This document shows, piece by piece, positions 24,572 through 35,896 of a stretch of DNA of 64,000 nt (the first letter of the stretch is position 1; every line of letters begins with the position of its first letter). The stretch is from CADEEN01 sp035716845 (lineage in GTDB: Bacteria; Pseudomonadota; Gammaproteobacteria; Burkholderiales; Burkholderiaceae_C). The DNA is taken from the NCBI GenBank assembly GCA_035716845.1, contig DASTJE010000259.1:1-64000 (forward strand), in the 5' to 3' direction. The notes beneath the pieces are model-generated. The model did not search any database. It saw only the letters and a program-made list of their open reading frames with translations, and had not been told where the DNA came from. A program made the position numbers and the translations under genes.

Positions 24572-24577
24572 ATTATA
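24572..24577 (-). promoter_or_regulatory. -10 box (TATAAT) of the small lipoprotein gene
   Basis: Exact sigma-70 -10 hexamer on the minus strand in very GC-rich surroundings. No clear TTGACA is seen 17 bases upstream. It implies a leader of about 115 bases. Confidence 0.5.
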
Positions 24578-24596
24578 GCGGGAATCCGTGGAATCC

Positions 24597-25100
24597 CTAT
24601 AGGCCCAACGTGTTCACGGCGAAACCCGGCTCGGAGCGTTGCACCAGCACGTCGACGACCTCGTGCCAGTCGTCGACTTCGCGCGGCGTCGCCAGCCAGT
24701 GCCCGCGCCAGCGCTGCGCATCGGCCAGGTGCAAGCTTGCCGGGCCTGCCAGCACCAGGGTCGGGATCTGCGATGGCTCGACGTCGGTCGCGCGACACTC
24801 GACCACGTGCGACCAGTCGCGCCGCCACGCAGCAAAGCGCGGGAACAGCCGCGGCAACGCATCGAAGCGTGCGGCGACCATCAGCAGCCGTCGCGACGGC
24901 AAGCGCGCCCAGGCACCCAGCGCCTCGAGCACCCCCGCATCGTCGAGCGGCCAGGCCTCGTAGTCCACATCCACCAATTGCAGCTCGCGCACGCGCTCGC
25001 GCGCGGCCGTGGCGAACGCCCGCCGCACTGCGTCTCGGAATGCGGTGCGTCCGTCGATGGCGCCTGGGCGCGCGGACTCGTCGCGCGGGTCATGTGGCAT
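24597..25100 (-). CDS. Conserved hypothetical protein downstream of the uL16 hydroxylase
   Basis: 167 aa, soluble, no signal peptide. Visible: a helical start (FRDAVRRAFATAARERVREL), then LQLVDVDYEAWPLDD, and alternating beta/alpha segments such as RRLLMVAARFDALPRLFPRFAAWRRDWSHVVEC and IPTLVLAGPASLHLADAQRWRGHW. I do not recognise a catalytic motif. The start at 25100 has GGGAGGA five bases upstream and overlaps the end of the hydroxylase gene by 11 bases, so the two are co-expressed. A role linked to the oxygenase or the ribosome is only a guess from context. Confidence 0.65.
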   Translation of the reverse strand: MPHDPRDESARPGAIDGRTAFRDAVRRAFATAARERVRELQLVDVDYEAWPLDDAGVLEALGAWARLPSRRLLMVAARFDALPRLFPRFAAWRRDWSHVVECRATDVEPSQIPTLVLAGPASLHLADAQRWRGHWLATPREVDDWHEVVDVLVQRSEPGFAVNTLGL

Positions 25101-26247
25101 CGTGTCCTCCCTTCGCTTCCGCGCCGGCAACGCGCACCCAGCCGGCCTCGATCCACTCGTCCAGCACGCCGCGCGCCCCGGCGCTGAGCGCGCGCACGTC
25201 GCGCGCCTGCAGCGCGCGCGCGTCGGCCAGCTGACGCATCAGGCGCGCATCGCGCCCCGCCGCCCGCCAGGATTCGCCATTCATGTAGACGTGGCGTTCG
25301 TCGTAGGCCATGCGTGTGCGGCGATCGAGGCGCACGCCGCCACGGGCATCGCCCGCGCCCGCCTCGAACCACACCTGCGGCTTGGGCTCGGTGATCCACT
25401 CGCCGAGCGCACGTTCGATCGCCCCCGGCTGGCGCAGCAGGCGCTGCAGCGCCGATGCCGCAAAGGCCTGCAAAGCCGCCGGCATCGCGCCGGCCTGTGT
25501 CGTCGCGCCCTGGCGAGGGTCGCGGTAATGCACGCGCCCGCGCGGGTCGTCACTCTCGGTGTCGGCCAGCCGCGCCAGCAGCGCGCGCGCCAGCTCGTCG
25601 GCCGCCGGCGTCCGGTAACCGACCGACGCGGTCATGCAGTCGTGCCCCTGGGCAATGCCGTCGTGTCCCCAGCCCGGAGGCAGGTAGAGCAGATCGCCCG
25701 CCTGCAGGACATGCTCCTCCTCGGGCGTGAACGACGCCAGCATGCGCAGCGGCACGTCATCGCGCCACCGTGGGTGCGTCACGCGCCCGTAGCGCCAGCG
25801 GCGACGTCCCGCCACCTGCACGAGGAAGACGTCGTACGCGTCGGTATGAGGACCGACACCCCCGCCATCGCTGGCGTAGGACAGCATCAGGTCGTCGAGG
25901 CGCGCGGCCGGCACGAAGGCGAAACGCGACAGCAGCGCGTGCGCCGCCTCGACGTGCAGGTCCAGGCCCTGCACCAGCAGGGTCCAGCCCGTGCTCGACA
26001 GCGGTGGCAGCGCGCGGCGCGGCAGCGGGCCACGGCGCAGGTGCCAACGCCCCGCATCGTCGCGTCGCACCAGCCGCGATTCGACATCGTCCGCGCCGGC
26101 GAGGTCGAACAGCGCGGCGCGCGCAAGCGGGGGCCGGACGCCCGGCAATGCCTGTCGCACGAGCAGTGGCCGCTTCTGCCAATGCCGGCGCATGAACTGG
26201 GTCGGCGACAGCCCGCCGAGCAGCGCCGTGGGAGCCTGGATGTCCAT
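25090..26247 (-). CDS. Cupin/JmjC-type ribosomal protein uL16 arginine 3-hydroxylase (YcfD/RoxA family)
   Basis: 385 aa. JmjC-like Fe(II)/2-oxoglutarate oxygenase core with GGVGPHTDAYDVFLVQ (His134, Asp136) and LPPGWGHDGIA (His195) as the iron triad, RRRWRYG for dimer contacts, and a C-terminal winged-helix region ending in DEWIEAGWVR. YcfD hydroxylates an arginine of ribosomal protein uL16 in E. coli. The start MDIQAPTALLGGL at 26247 was chosen over an upstream in-frame ATG at 26271. The downstream unknown gene overlaps its end. Confidence 0.85.
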   Translation of the reverse strand: MDIQAPTALLGGLSPTQFMRRHWQKRPLLVRQALPGVRPPLARAALFDLAGADDVESRLVRRDDAGRWHLRRGPLPRRALPPLSSTGWTLLVQGLDLHVEAAHALLSRFAFVPAARLDDLMLSYASDGGGVGPHTDAYDVFLVQVAGRRRWRYGRVTHPRWRDDVPLRMLASFTPEEEHVLQAGDLLYLPPGWGHDGIAQGHDCMTASVGYRTPAADELARALLARLADTESDDPRGRVHYRDPRQGATTQAGAMPAALQAFAASALQRLLRQPGAIERALGEWITEPKPQVWFEAGAGDARGGVRLDRRTRMAYDERHVYMNGESWRAAGRDARLMRQLADARALQARDVRALSAGARGVLDEWIEAGWVRVAGAEAKGGHDAT

Positions 26248-26280
26248 GGCCGCATTGTCGCGCTGTGCCATCATGGAACC

Positions 26281-26802
26281 ATGCGGATTCACAAACCCTG
26301 CGTGGTGTCGCTGACCTGGCGCCTCGCCGACGCCCTAGACCAGCCGATCGACGAACTTACCGAGCCGGTCGAGTTCTTCTTCGGTGGCGACGACCTGCTG
26401 CCCAAGGTCGAGGAGGCGCTCGAAGGCCAGGCGATCGGCTTCGAGGTGCACCTGCACCTGGAGCCCGAACACGCCTTCGGCGAGTACGACAGCGAGCTCG
26501 TGTGCTTCGAGGATCGCGCGCTGTTCCCGCCCGAACTGGAGCCGGGCATGCGCTTCGAGGGCCTGCCCGACGGGGCGGCCACGCCGGACATGCCCGCCGA
26601 TGCGATCTACACCGTCACCGAGGTCTACCCCTCGCACGTGGTGCTCGACGGCAATCACCCGCTGGCGGGAATGGCGTTGCGCCTGCACCTGAGCGTGCGC
26701 GACGTGCGCCCGGCCAGCGAGGACGAAGTCGAGGCGGGCAGCGTCGGCTCGGGCGTGTTCGACGTGCTCGACGCGATGCCGACGCCCGAGCAGCTGCAGT
26801 AG
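26281..26802 (+). CDS. SlyD-like FKBP peptidyl-prolyl isomerase
   Basis: 173 aa. The FKBP core is split by an insert-in-flap domain: EFFFGGDDLLPKVEEALEGQAIGFEVHLHLEPEHAFGEYDSEL before, a chaperone insert in the middle, and DGNHPLAGMALRLHLSVRDVRPAS at the end, which is the SlyD layout. It catalyses proline isomerisation and acts as a folding helper in the cytoplasm. The C-terminus lacks the His/Cys-rich metal tail of E. coli SlyD. It is convergent with dut, with nine bases between stops. Confidence 0.88.
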   Translation: MRIHKPCVVSLTWRLADALDQPIDELTEPVEFFFGGDDLLPKVEEALEGQAIGFEVHLHLEPEHAFGEYDSELVCFEDRALFPPELEPGMRFEGLPDGAATPDMPADAIYTVTEVYPSHVVLDGNHPLAGMALRLHLSVRDVRPASEDEVEAGSVGSGVFDVLDAMPTPEQLQ

Positions 26803-26811
26803 CTCGCGCCC

Positions 26812-27261
26812 TCAGCGCTTGCCGGTCGAACCGAACCCGCCCTCGCCCCGGTCGCTGGTGTCGAAGTTCTCGACGCGTCGAAAGCGCGCCTGCACCACCG
26901 GCACGATCACCATCTGCGCGATGCGCTCCATCGGCTCGATCGTGACCGTCGCGCTGCCGCGGTTCCAGCAGCTCACCATCAGCGGCCCCTGGTAGTCGCT
27001 GTCGATCAGGCCGACGAGGTTGCCCAGCACGATGCCGTGCTTGTGGCCCAGCCCCGAACGCGGCAGCAGCATGGCCGCGAGGCCGGGGTCGCCGATGTGG
27101 ATCGCCAGGCCCGTCGGGATCAGGTGGGCCTGGCCGGGCGCGAGCACCAGCGGCGCGTCCAGGCAGGCGCGCAGGTCGAGCCCGGCACTGCCGGCGGTGG
27201 CGTAGGCGGGGAGGTGCTCGGCCATGCGCGGGTCGAGCACCTTGAGGTCGATGACGGTCAT
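26812..27261 (-). CDS. dut: dUTP diphosphatase
   Basis: 149 aa, homotrimeric type. All five motifs are present: AGLDLRA, PRSGLGHKHG, GLIDSDYQGPL, ERIAQMVIVPV and the C-terminal arm RGEGGFGSTG. It hydrolyses dUTP to dUMP, keeping uracil out of DNA and feeding dTMP synthesis. ATG overlaps the coaBC stop as ATGA, the conserved coaBC-dut pair. Confidence 0.96.
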   Translation of the reverse strand: MTVIDLKVLDPRMAEHLPAYATAGSAGLDLRACLDAPLVLAPGQAHLIPTGLAIHIGDPGLAAMLLPRSGLGHKHGIVLGNLVGLIDSDYQGPLMVSCWNRGSATVTIEPMERIAQMVIVPVVQARFRRVENFDTSDRGEGGFGSTGKR

Positions 27262-28484
27262 GAGGCGGCGGAAAGACGCTGCGCGATCTCGGCGACGAGT
27301 TGCCGCGCCAGGCTGAGCTTGTCGGCGTGCGGGAGCGCGCGCGTGCCCAGCGCGTCCACCAGCAGGAGTGCGTTGTCGTCGCGACCGAAGGTGGCGGGCC
27401 CGAGGTTGCCCACCACGAGCGGCACCTTCTTGCGCTCGAGCTTGGCGCGGGCGTGCTGCTCGACGTCCTGGCTCTCGGCCGCGAAGCCCACGCAGTAGGG
27501 ACGGTTCGGCAGCGCGGCGATGCTGGCCAGGATGTCCGGGTTCTCGATCAGATCGAGGCTCGGTGCCCCCTGGCCGGCCACCTTCTTGATCTTGTGCGCG
27601 GCCGCGTCGGCCGGGCGCCAGTCGGCCACCGCGGCCGTGGCCACGAACACATCGTGGTCCGGCGCGACCGGCAGCACGGCGGCCAGCATCTCGCGCGCGC
27701 TGCGCACGTCGATGCGCCGTACGCCCGCCGGCGTGGGCAGGGCCACCGGCCCGGCCACCAGCGTGACCTCGGCACCCGCCTCGGCCGCCGCGCGTGCGAT
27801 CGCGAAGCCCATCTTGCCCGACGAGAGATTGGTGATGCCGCGCACCGGATCGATGGCCTCGTAGGTCGGCCCGGCCGTGACCAGCACCCGGCGGCCAGCC
27901 AGAAGCCTGGGCTGGAACTGCGCGATCACCGCGTCGCACAGTTCGAGTGCCTCGAGCATGCGTCCGTCGCCCACCTCGCCGCAGGCCTGATCGCCGGCCG
28001 CAGGCCCGAGCACCACCGCACCGTCGGCCACTGCCTGGGCCACGTTGCGCTGCGTCGCGGGGTGGGCCCACATCTCGCGGTTCATCGCCGGGGCCAGCAG
28101 CAGCGGGCAGCGTCGGTCGCCGGACAGGGGCCGTGCCAGGCACAGCAGCGACAGCAGGTCGTCCGCGCGCCCCTGGGCCAGCTTGGCGATGAAGTCGGCG
28201 CTGGCCGGCGCGACGATCACCGCATCGGCCTCGCGCGTCAGGTTGATGTGGGCCATGTTGTTGCCCGGCCGTGCATCCCACTGGCTGGTGTAGACGGGCC
28301 GGTTCGACAAGGCCTGCATCGTCACCGCGGTGATGAACTGCTCGGCCGCCTCGGTCATCACCACCTGCACCGTCGCGCCGGCGCGCACCAGCTCGCGCGT
28401 CAACTCGGCCGCCTTGTAGCAGGCAATGCCTCCCGTGAGGCCCAGCACCAGATGCTTGCCGGCGAGATCGCGTCGATCACTCAT
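27258..28484 (-). CDS. coaBC: Bifunctional phosphopantothenoylcysteine decarboxylase/phosphopantothenate-cysteine ligase
   Basis: 408 aa. CoaC half: GLTGGIACYKAAEL, MAHINLTREAD with the catalytic His, LLLAPAMNREMW and GDQACGEVGDGRM with the active-site Cys. CoaB half from about residue 195: TAGPTYEAIDPVRGITNLSSGKMG and AAVADWRPAD. The protein carries out two steps of coenzyme A synthesis. It starts 28 bases after the hydrolase gene, and the run alaS to dut may be one transcript. Confidence 0.95.
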   Translation of the reverse strand: MSDRRDLAGKHLVLGLTGGIACYKAAELTRELVRAGATVQVVMTEAAEQFITAVTMQALSNRPVYTSQWDARPGNNMAHINLTREADAVIVAPASADFIAKLAQGRADDLLSLLCLARPLSGDRRCPLLLAPAMNREMWAHPATQRNVAQAVADGAVVLGPAAGDQACGEVGDGRMLEALELCDAVIAQFQPRLLAGRRVLVTAGPTYEAIDPVRGITNLSSGKMGFAIARAAAEAGAEVTLVAGPVALPTPAGVRRIDVRSAREMLAAVLPVAPDHDVFVATAAVADWRPADAAAHKIKKVAGQGAPSLDLIENPDILASIAALPNRPYCVGFAAESQDVEQHARAKLERKKVPLVVGNLGPATFGRDDNALLLVDALGTRALPHADKLSLARQLVAEIAQRLSAAS

Positions 28485-28512
28485 GAGGCGGGACTCTAGC
28501 AGCGGGCGGGTC

Positions 28513-29382
28513 TCAGGGTGCGAGATGCTGCCGCAGGAAGTCGAGCAGTTCGCGCTGCGACGCCTCCCGGGCGACCGGATCACCGCCCACATGAACGCCC
28601 TGCCCTGCATGGACGCCGCCATGCACGTCGCGACGGACACGGACGGGGGCGACCGCGTCGAAGCCGTGGAAGGCCCCTTCGTACACGACGGCACGCACAC
28701 CGCCCGCCGAACGCTCCGCCAGCGCCATGCAGGGTTGCGGGGCGGTCCAGTCGTCGGCGGCGCCCAGCAGCACCAGCAGCGGAGCACTGCTCTCATGACC
28801 GAGCCGCAGTTCCGCAACGCAGCCCGGGTAGAAGGCCACCGCCACGCGCGGCGCCCGGGGCGCATGCGCCGGCAGGTCCCGGCGGCGGTTCGTGGCCGCC
28901 AGCACGGCGCTCCCGCCATGCGACCAGCCCACCAGCGCCACGCGCTGAGGATCGACGTCGTCACGCTCGGCCATCCACTTCATTGCGCCCAACGCGTCGT
29001 CGCGTCGGTGGGACTGATCGACGCTGCGGGTGCGCCGCGGCTGCGTGCACAGCTCGTGCACGCCCCGGCTGGAAAACGAGTCGAGCAACAGGACGTGCCA
29101 GCCCTCGCCATGGAACAGCTCTGCGTACGAGCGCATCCGTTCAGCGAGCCCGCCGCGGCGGTCGTACAGGCCGCCACAGCCGTGCATCAGCACGAGGGCC
29201 GGCCGCCGCGAGGGCACAGGTGCCGACGGGGCCGGCATCCAGTGGCCCACCAGCGGCGCCCCCGCACGTTCGTCGAGCGTGGGCACCGTCACCCGCTCCC
29301 ACCGGTCCGCCGAGGCGTTGCAGGAGACCGCGCAGAGAACGCCCGCCAGGGCGGTGCCGATCGCGCCGCGGCGCAGGGTCAC
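28513..29382 (-). CDS. Exported dienelactone-hydrolase-family alpha/beta hydrolase
   Basis: 289 aa from a GTG that overlaps the GNAT gene stop (GTGA). Residues 1-25 are a signal peptide with cleavage after NASA. The hydrolase core has LVLMHGCGGLYD for the oxyanion hole, nucleophile Ser154 in GWSHGG, and the histidine in YEGAFHGFD. A periplasmic esterase of the DLH branch is expected; true dienelactone hydrolases use a cysteine, so the substrate is different and unknown. Confidence 0.8.
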   Translation of the reverse strand: MTLRRGAIGTALAGVLCAVSCNASADRWERVTVPTLDERAGAPLVGHWMPAPSAPVPSRRPALVLMHGCGGLYDRRGGLAERMRSYAELFHGEGWHVLLLDSFSSRGVHELCTQPRRTRSVDQSHRRDDALGAMKWMAERDDVDPQRVALVGWSHGGSAVLAATNRRRDLPAHAPRAPRVAVAFYPGCVAELRLGHESSAPLLVLLGAADDWTAPQPCMALAERSAGGVRAVVYEGAFHGFDAVAPVRVRRDVHGGVHAGQGVHVGGDPVAREASQRELLDFLRQHLAP

Positions 29383-29907
29383 GGGCCGATGCGCGGCGGG
29401 TTCGGATGCAACCGCGCCATCGCCAGGGTGTCGACGTAGACGCCGTCGCGCAAGGCATAGGCCCGGTGCACGCCTTCCTCGACGAAGCCGAAGCGGCGGT
29501 ACAGCGCGATGGCGGGCACGTTGTCGGCGTACACGGTGAGCTCCAGGCGCAGGATCTGCGCCCAGCGGTCGGCCCAATCGACGAGCGCGGCCATCAGCGC
29601 GCTGCCCACGCCACGCCCCTGCGCCACCGAGGCGACGGCAATGCCGATCCCCGCCGCGTGGCGCCGTCGCACGCCGGCCACCGGGTGGATGCCCGCGTTG
29701 CCGACGACGTCGCCGTCGAGTTCGGCCACCAGCATCACTTCGGCCGACCCCGCACCGGCCGGCATCTCGCCAATGCGCTTGCGCCAGAAGTCCTCGCTGC
29801 CGAAGGGCAGTTGCAGCAGTTGGCGCGCAACATCCGGCTCGGACATCGTGGCAGTGATCGCCGGCGCGTCGTCCGCACGCGCACGGCGCACCGCGATGCC
29901 CCGCCGG

Positions 29908-29915
<8 letters not shown>
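29379..29915 (-). CDS. GNAT-family N-acetyltransferase
   Basis: 178 aa. VRRARADDAPAITATMSEPDV at the start, VAQGRGVGSALMAALVDWADRW as the acetyl-CoA loop and LTVYADNVPAIALYRRFGFVEEGVHRAYALRDGVYVDTLAMARL at the end are close to the PhnO/L-amino-acid N-acyltransferase type. The GTG at 29915 lies within the last bases of alaS (8-base overlap), implying translation from the alaS mRNA. Confidence 0.82.
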
Positions 29916-32532
<2,617 letters not shown>

Positions 32533-32613
32533 AAGTGCTTGATTTCTCGTGGTTTTTTAGCGCCCTTCGGCGCCTGGCGGATTATAGGTGGGGGGTCTTC
32601 TATGATTGGCGGC

Positions 32614-34095
32614 ATGGACACCCCCACGACCTCTCCGCTGGCCGGGCTCAAGGACGCGAGCCTGCTCAAGACCGATGCGCTGATCAACGGCGAATGGGTC
32701 GCCGCCGAACGCCGCTTCCCGGTGACCGACCCGGCCACCGGCGCCGTGCTGGCCGATGTGGCCAACCATGGCCCCTCGGCCGCCACGCAGGCCATCGCCG
32801 CAGCCGACCGCGCCTGGCCGGCGTGGCGCAACCGCCCGGCCAAGGAGCGCAGCGCGATCCTGATGAAGTGGTTCGCGCTGCTGCACCAGCACGCCGACGA
32901 CCTCGCGCGCATCATGACGGCCGAGCAAGGCAAGCCGCTGGCCGAGGCCAAGGGCGAGGTCGGCTACGGCGCCAGCTTCCTCGAGTGGTTCGCCGAGGAA
33001 GGCAAGCGCGTCTACGGCGAGACGATCCCGACCACCGACCCCAACAAGCGCTACCTGGTGCTCAAGCAGCCGGTGGGCGTGTGCGCGGCGATCACGCCGT
33101 GGAACTTCCCGATCGCGATGATCACGCGCAAGGTCGCGCCCGCGCTGGCCGCCGGCTGCCCGGTGGTCATCAAGCCGGCCGAGCAGACGCCGCTGTCGGC
33201 GCTCGCCGTGGCCGAACTGGCGCAGCGCGCCGGCATGCCCGCCGGCGTGCTCAACGTGCTCACGGCCGACGGCGAGGGCTCGATCGCGATCGGCAAGGTG
33301 CTGTGCGAGAGCGACACGGTGCGCCACCTGTCATTCACCGGATCGACCGAGGTGGGCCGCATCCTGATGCGCCAGTGCGCGCCGACGATCAAGAAGCTCA
33401 GCCTCGAGCTCGGTGGCAACGCGCCCTTCATCGTGTTCGACGACGCCGACCTCGACAGCGCGGTCGAGGGCGCGATGATCAGCAAGTACCGCAATGCCGG
33501 GCAGACCTGCGTGTGCGCCAACCGTCTTTATGTGCAGGCCGGGGTCTACGACGCCTTCGTGGCCAAGCTGGCCGCCAAGGCCCAGGGCATCAAGGTCGGC
33601 AACGGCTTCGAGCCCGGCGTCAACCAGGGCCCGTTGATCGACGATGCCGCCATGGCCAAGGTCGAGGCCCACGTGGCCGACGCGCTGGCCAAGGGCGCGC
33701 GCGTCGTGGTAGGCGGCACGCGCCAGGGCGAGCGCTTCTACACGCCGACCGTGCTGGCCGACGTGACCGGCGCGATGCTGTGCGCACGCGAGGAGACCTT
33801 CGGCCCGGTGGCCCCGGTGTTCCGCTTCGACACCGAGGCCGAAGCGATCGCGCTGGCCAATGCCACCGAGTTCGGCCTGGCGAGCTACTTCTACAGCCGC
33901 GACGTCGGCCGCATCTTCCGCGTCGGCGAGGCGCTCGAATACGGCATGGTCGGCATCAACACCGGCCTGATCTCGACGGCCGAAGTGCCCTTCGGCGGCG
34001 TCAAGCAGAGCGGCCTCGGGCGCGAAGGCTCGCACCATGGCATCGACGACTACGTCGAGACGAAGTACCTCTGCCTGGGTGACGTGCTGAAGTAG
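32614..34095 (+). CDS. gabD: NAD(P)-dependent succinate-semialdehyde dehydrogenase
   Basis: 493 aa aldehyde dehydrogenase. Catalytic Glu266 in LELGGNAPF, Cys299 in NAGQTCVCANR, cofactor motif FTGSTEVGR, and the GabD-specific VPFGGVKQSGLGREGSHHGIDDYVETKY end. It oxidises succinate semialdehyde to succinate at the end of the GABA route. An in-frame ATG at 32602 preceded by AGGTGGGGGG would add four residues and is a real alternative. No GABA transaminase gene is nearby. Confidence 0.9.
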   Translation: MDTPTTSPLAGLKDASLLKTDALINGEWVAAERRFPVTDPATGAVLADVANHGPSAATQAIAAADRAWPAWRNRPAKERSAILMKWFALLHQHADDLARIMTAEQGKPLAEAKGEVGYGASFLEWFAEEGKRVYGETIPTTDPNKRYLVLKQPVGVCAAITPWNFPIAMITRKVAPALAAGCPVVIKPAEQTPLSALAVAELAQRAGMPAGVLNVLTADGEGSIAIGKVLCESDTVRHLSFTGSTEVGRILMRQCAPTIKKLSLELGGNAPFIVFDDADLDSAVEGAMISKYRNAGQTCVCANRLYVQAGVYDAFVAKLAAKAQGIKVGNGFEPGVNQGPLIDDAAMAKVEAHVADALAKGARVVVGGTRQGERFYTPTVLADVTGAMLCAREETFGPVAPVFRFDTEAEAIALANATEFGLASYFYSRDVGRIFRVGEALEYGMVGINTGLISTAEVPFGGVKQSGLGREGSHHGIDDYVETKYLCLGDVLK

Positions 34096-34986
34096 TCAGT
34101 CGTTGGCCGCCGGGGCCGCCCCGCGCTCGACGCGGTTGGCGAAGCCCTCGCGGCCCATCGCCGCACGCCCGGCTGCCTGGCCCAGGCAACGCCGCAGCAG
34201 GGCGTCGGCGTCCTTGCCATGCTCCGGGTACAGCGCCAGGCCCGCACTGAGCGCGATGGCGACGTCGGAGCCGGCCACCGAGAACGGCTGCCGCAGCGAC
34301 TGCATCAGCTTGCGCGTGACACGCTCGCCATCGGCGGGCGAATCGATCCAGGCCAGCAGCACGACGAACGCGTCGTCGCCCACCGAGGCGACGACATCGC
34401 TGGCGCGCAGGCTGGCACGCAGCCGCACCGCCACCTTGCGCCTCAGCACGTTGGCCGACTCCAGCCCGAAACGCGCCGCCACCGTGGCCAGCCCTTCGAC
34501 CCGCAGTGCGATCGTGGCCATCGGTGCGGGCTCGCGCTCGCGCAGCGCGAGCAGGTGCGTCATGTGCTCGAGCAACTGCCCATGGTTCGGCAGGCCGGTG
34601 GCCAGGTCGGTGGCCAGCGCGCGCCGCGCACGGCGATCGATCGCCTTGCGCTGCACGCCGATCTCCATCCGGCGGCGCAGCGCTTCGGCGGCCCCGTCCG
34701 ACTGCACGACGACGTCCTGCACGCCGCGTTCGAGCAAGGACGTCTGCTCCTCGTCGGAGGGGGCATGGCTCAGCACGACCACCACGGCGCTGTCGAGCAC
34801 GGCCTGCGACAGGGCCGGCCAGCCGAGGACGTCCTGCACCGGCACCGCCAACAGCACGACTTCGTACGACACGTCGGACAGGCGCTGCGCGGCCTCGGAC
34901 AGCGTCGCGCAGCAAGTGGCCCCCGGCACGTCCAGCCCGGCGCTCAGCAGGGTGGCCGTGGGCTTGGCGGCGGCGATATCGGTCAT
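34096..34986 (-). CDS. Receiver-like/degenerate GGDEF domain protein
   Basis: 296 aa. Residues 1-110 resemble a receiver fold (YEVVLLAVPVQDVLGWPAL, VVVVLSHAPSDEE, ERGVQDVVVQSDG) without a clear phospho-aspartate. Residues 120-275 are a GGDEF fold (DLATGLPNHGQLLEHM start), but the signature is VGDDA at 202-206 within SVGDDAF instead of GGDEF, so cyclic-di-GMP synthesis is unlikely; a GTP- or c-di-GMP-sensing or protein-binding role is possible. It is convergent with gabD, the stops being adjacent. Confidence 0.7.
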   Translation of the reverse strand: MTDIAAAKPTATLLSAGLDVPGATCCATLSEAAQRLSDVSYEVVLLAVPVQDVLGWPALSQAVLDSAVVVVLSHAPSDEEQTSLLERGVQDVVVQSDGAAEALRRRMEIGVQRKAIDRRARRALATDLATGLPNHGQLLEHMTHLLALREREPAPMATIALRVEGLATVAARFGLESANVLRRKVAVRLRASLRASDVVASVGDDAFVVLLAWIDSPADGERVTRKLMQSLRQPFSVAGSDVAIALSAGLALYPEHGKDADALLRRCLGQAAGRAAMGREGFANRVERGAAPAAND

Positions 34987-35013
34987 GAGGTCAGCACGGG
35001 GCCGAAGGAAAAC

Positions 35014-35038
35014 GAAAAAGGGCCCCGCACGGGGCCCT
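35014..35038 (-). terminator. Rho-independent terminator after tRNA-Gly
   Basis: Nine-base stem AGGGCCCCG / CGGGGCCCT with a two-base loop; on the minus strand it is followed by TTTTTCGTTTTCC. It lies eight bases beyond the tRNA 3' end. Confidence 0.85.
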
Positions 35039-35045
35039 GGGATCC

Positions 35046-35119
35046 TGGAGCGGGTGAAGGGAATCGAACCCTCGTATGAAGCTTGGGAAGCTGCCGTTCT
35101 ACCATTGAACTACACCCGC
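35046..35119 (-). tRNA. tRNA-Gly (anticodon CCC)
   Basis: 74 nt including the encoded CCA end. Acceptor GCGGGTG/CACCCGC, D-arm with TAGTTCAATGGTAGAA, anticodon loop TTCCCAA reading CCC, T-arm AGGGTTCGATTCCCT. The sequence is close to E. coli tRNA-Gly(CCC). The anticodon stem has one C-T mismatch at the second pair. Confidence 0.95.
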
Positions 35120-35181
35120 GAAGGCGCCGAGTTTAAGGCATCGACCGACCATCCTGCAGGGCGTTTGGGACAATCCGCGCC

Positions 35182-35892
35182 ATGACGGACACCGAACCTC
35201 CGGGCACCGACAGCCGCAGCCAGCGTGCCGTGCGCAGCTATGTGCTGCGCGCAGGGCGGCTCGGCTCGGGCCAGGCGCGTGCGCTGGCCGAACTGGCACC
35301 GCGCTACGTGCTGCCCTTCACCGCCACGGCCCTCGATGCGGCGGCGATCTTCGGCCGCCATGCACCGCTCGTGCTGGAGATCGGATTCGGCATGGGCCAT
35401 GCCACGGCGGCGATCGCTGCGGCCAGGCCCGATACGGACTTCCTCGGCATCGAGGTTCACGAAGCGGGCGTCGGCGCACTGCTGCAGCGCATCGAATCTG
35501 CGGCGCTCGGCAATCTGCGCATCGTGCGGCACGACGCCGTCGAGGTGCTGCGGCACATGGTCGCGCCGGGATCGCTCGCCGGAGTTCATCTGTTCTTCCC
35601 GGACCCGTGGCCCAAGAAGCGACACTGGAAACGGCGCCTCGTGCAGCCGCCTTTCGCTGCGCTGGTGGCCTCGCGGCTGGCACCGGGCGGCGTGTTCCAT
35701 GCCGCCACCGACTGGCAGCCCTATGCCGAGCAGATGCTCGAAGTGCTGTCGGCGGATGCTCAGCTGGAGAACACGGCCCTGGACTATGCCGCGCGGCCTT
35801 CGTACCGACCGCTGACGAAGTTCGAGCAACGCGGCCTGGCGCTCGGCCACGGCGTGTGGGACCTGGTGTTCCGGCGCCGCGCGGCCTGCTGA
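35182..35892 (+). CDS. trmB: tRNA (guanine46-N7)-methyltransferase
   Basis: 236 aa. SAM site LEIGFGMGHATAAIA, the family motif FFPDPWPKKRHWKRRL with catalytic Asp, and the C-terminal TKFEQRGLALGHGVWDLVF. It places m7G46 in the variable loop of many tRNAs. The N-terminal 45 residues are the usual variable extension (SRSQRAVRSYVLRAGRLG). It lies divergent from the tRNA-Gly gene. Confidence 0.95.
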   Translation: MTDTEPPGTDSRSQRAVRSYVLRAGRLGSGQARALAELAPRYVLPFTATALDAAAIFGRHAPLVLEIGFGMGHATAAIAAARPDTDFLGIEVHEAGVGALLQRIESAALGNLRIVRHDAVEVLRHMVAPGSLAGVHLFFPDPWPKKRHWKRRLVQPPFAALVASRLAPGGVFHAATDWQPYAEQMLEVLSADAQLENTALDYAARPSYRPLTKFEQRGLALGHGVWDLVFRRRAAC

Positions 35893-35896
35893 GACC

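Noticed and set aside
32555..32580. Hairpin near alaS start as a terminator or T-box-like element
   Set aside because: The T-run lies on the wrong side for a terminator in either direction that makes sense, and no tRNA-pairing features are seen.
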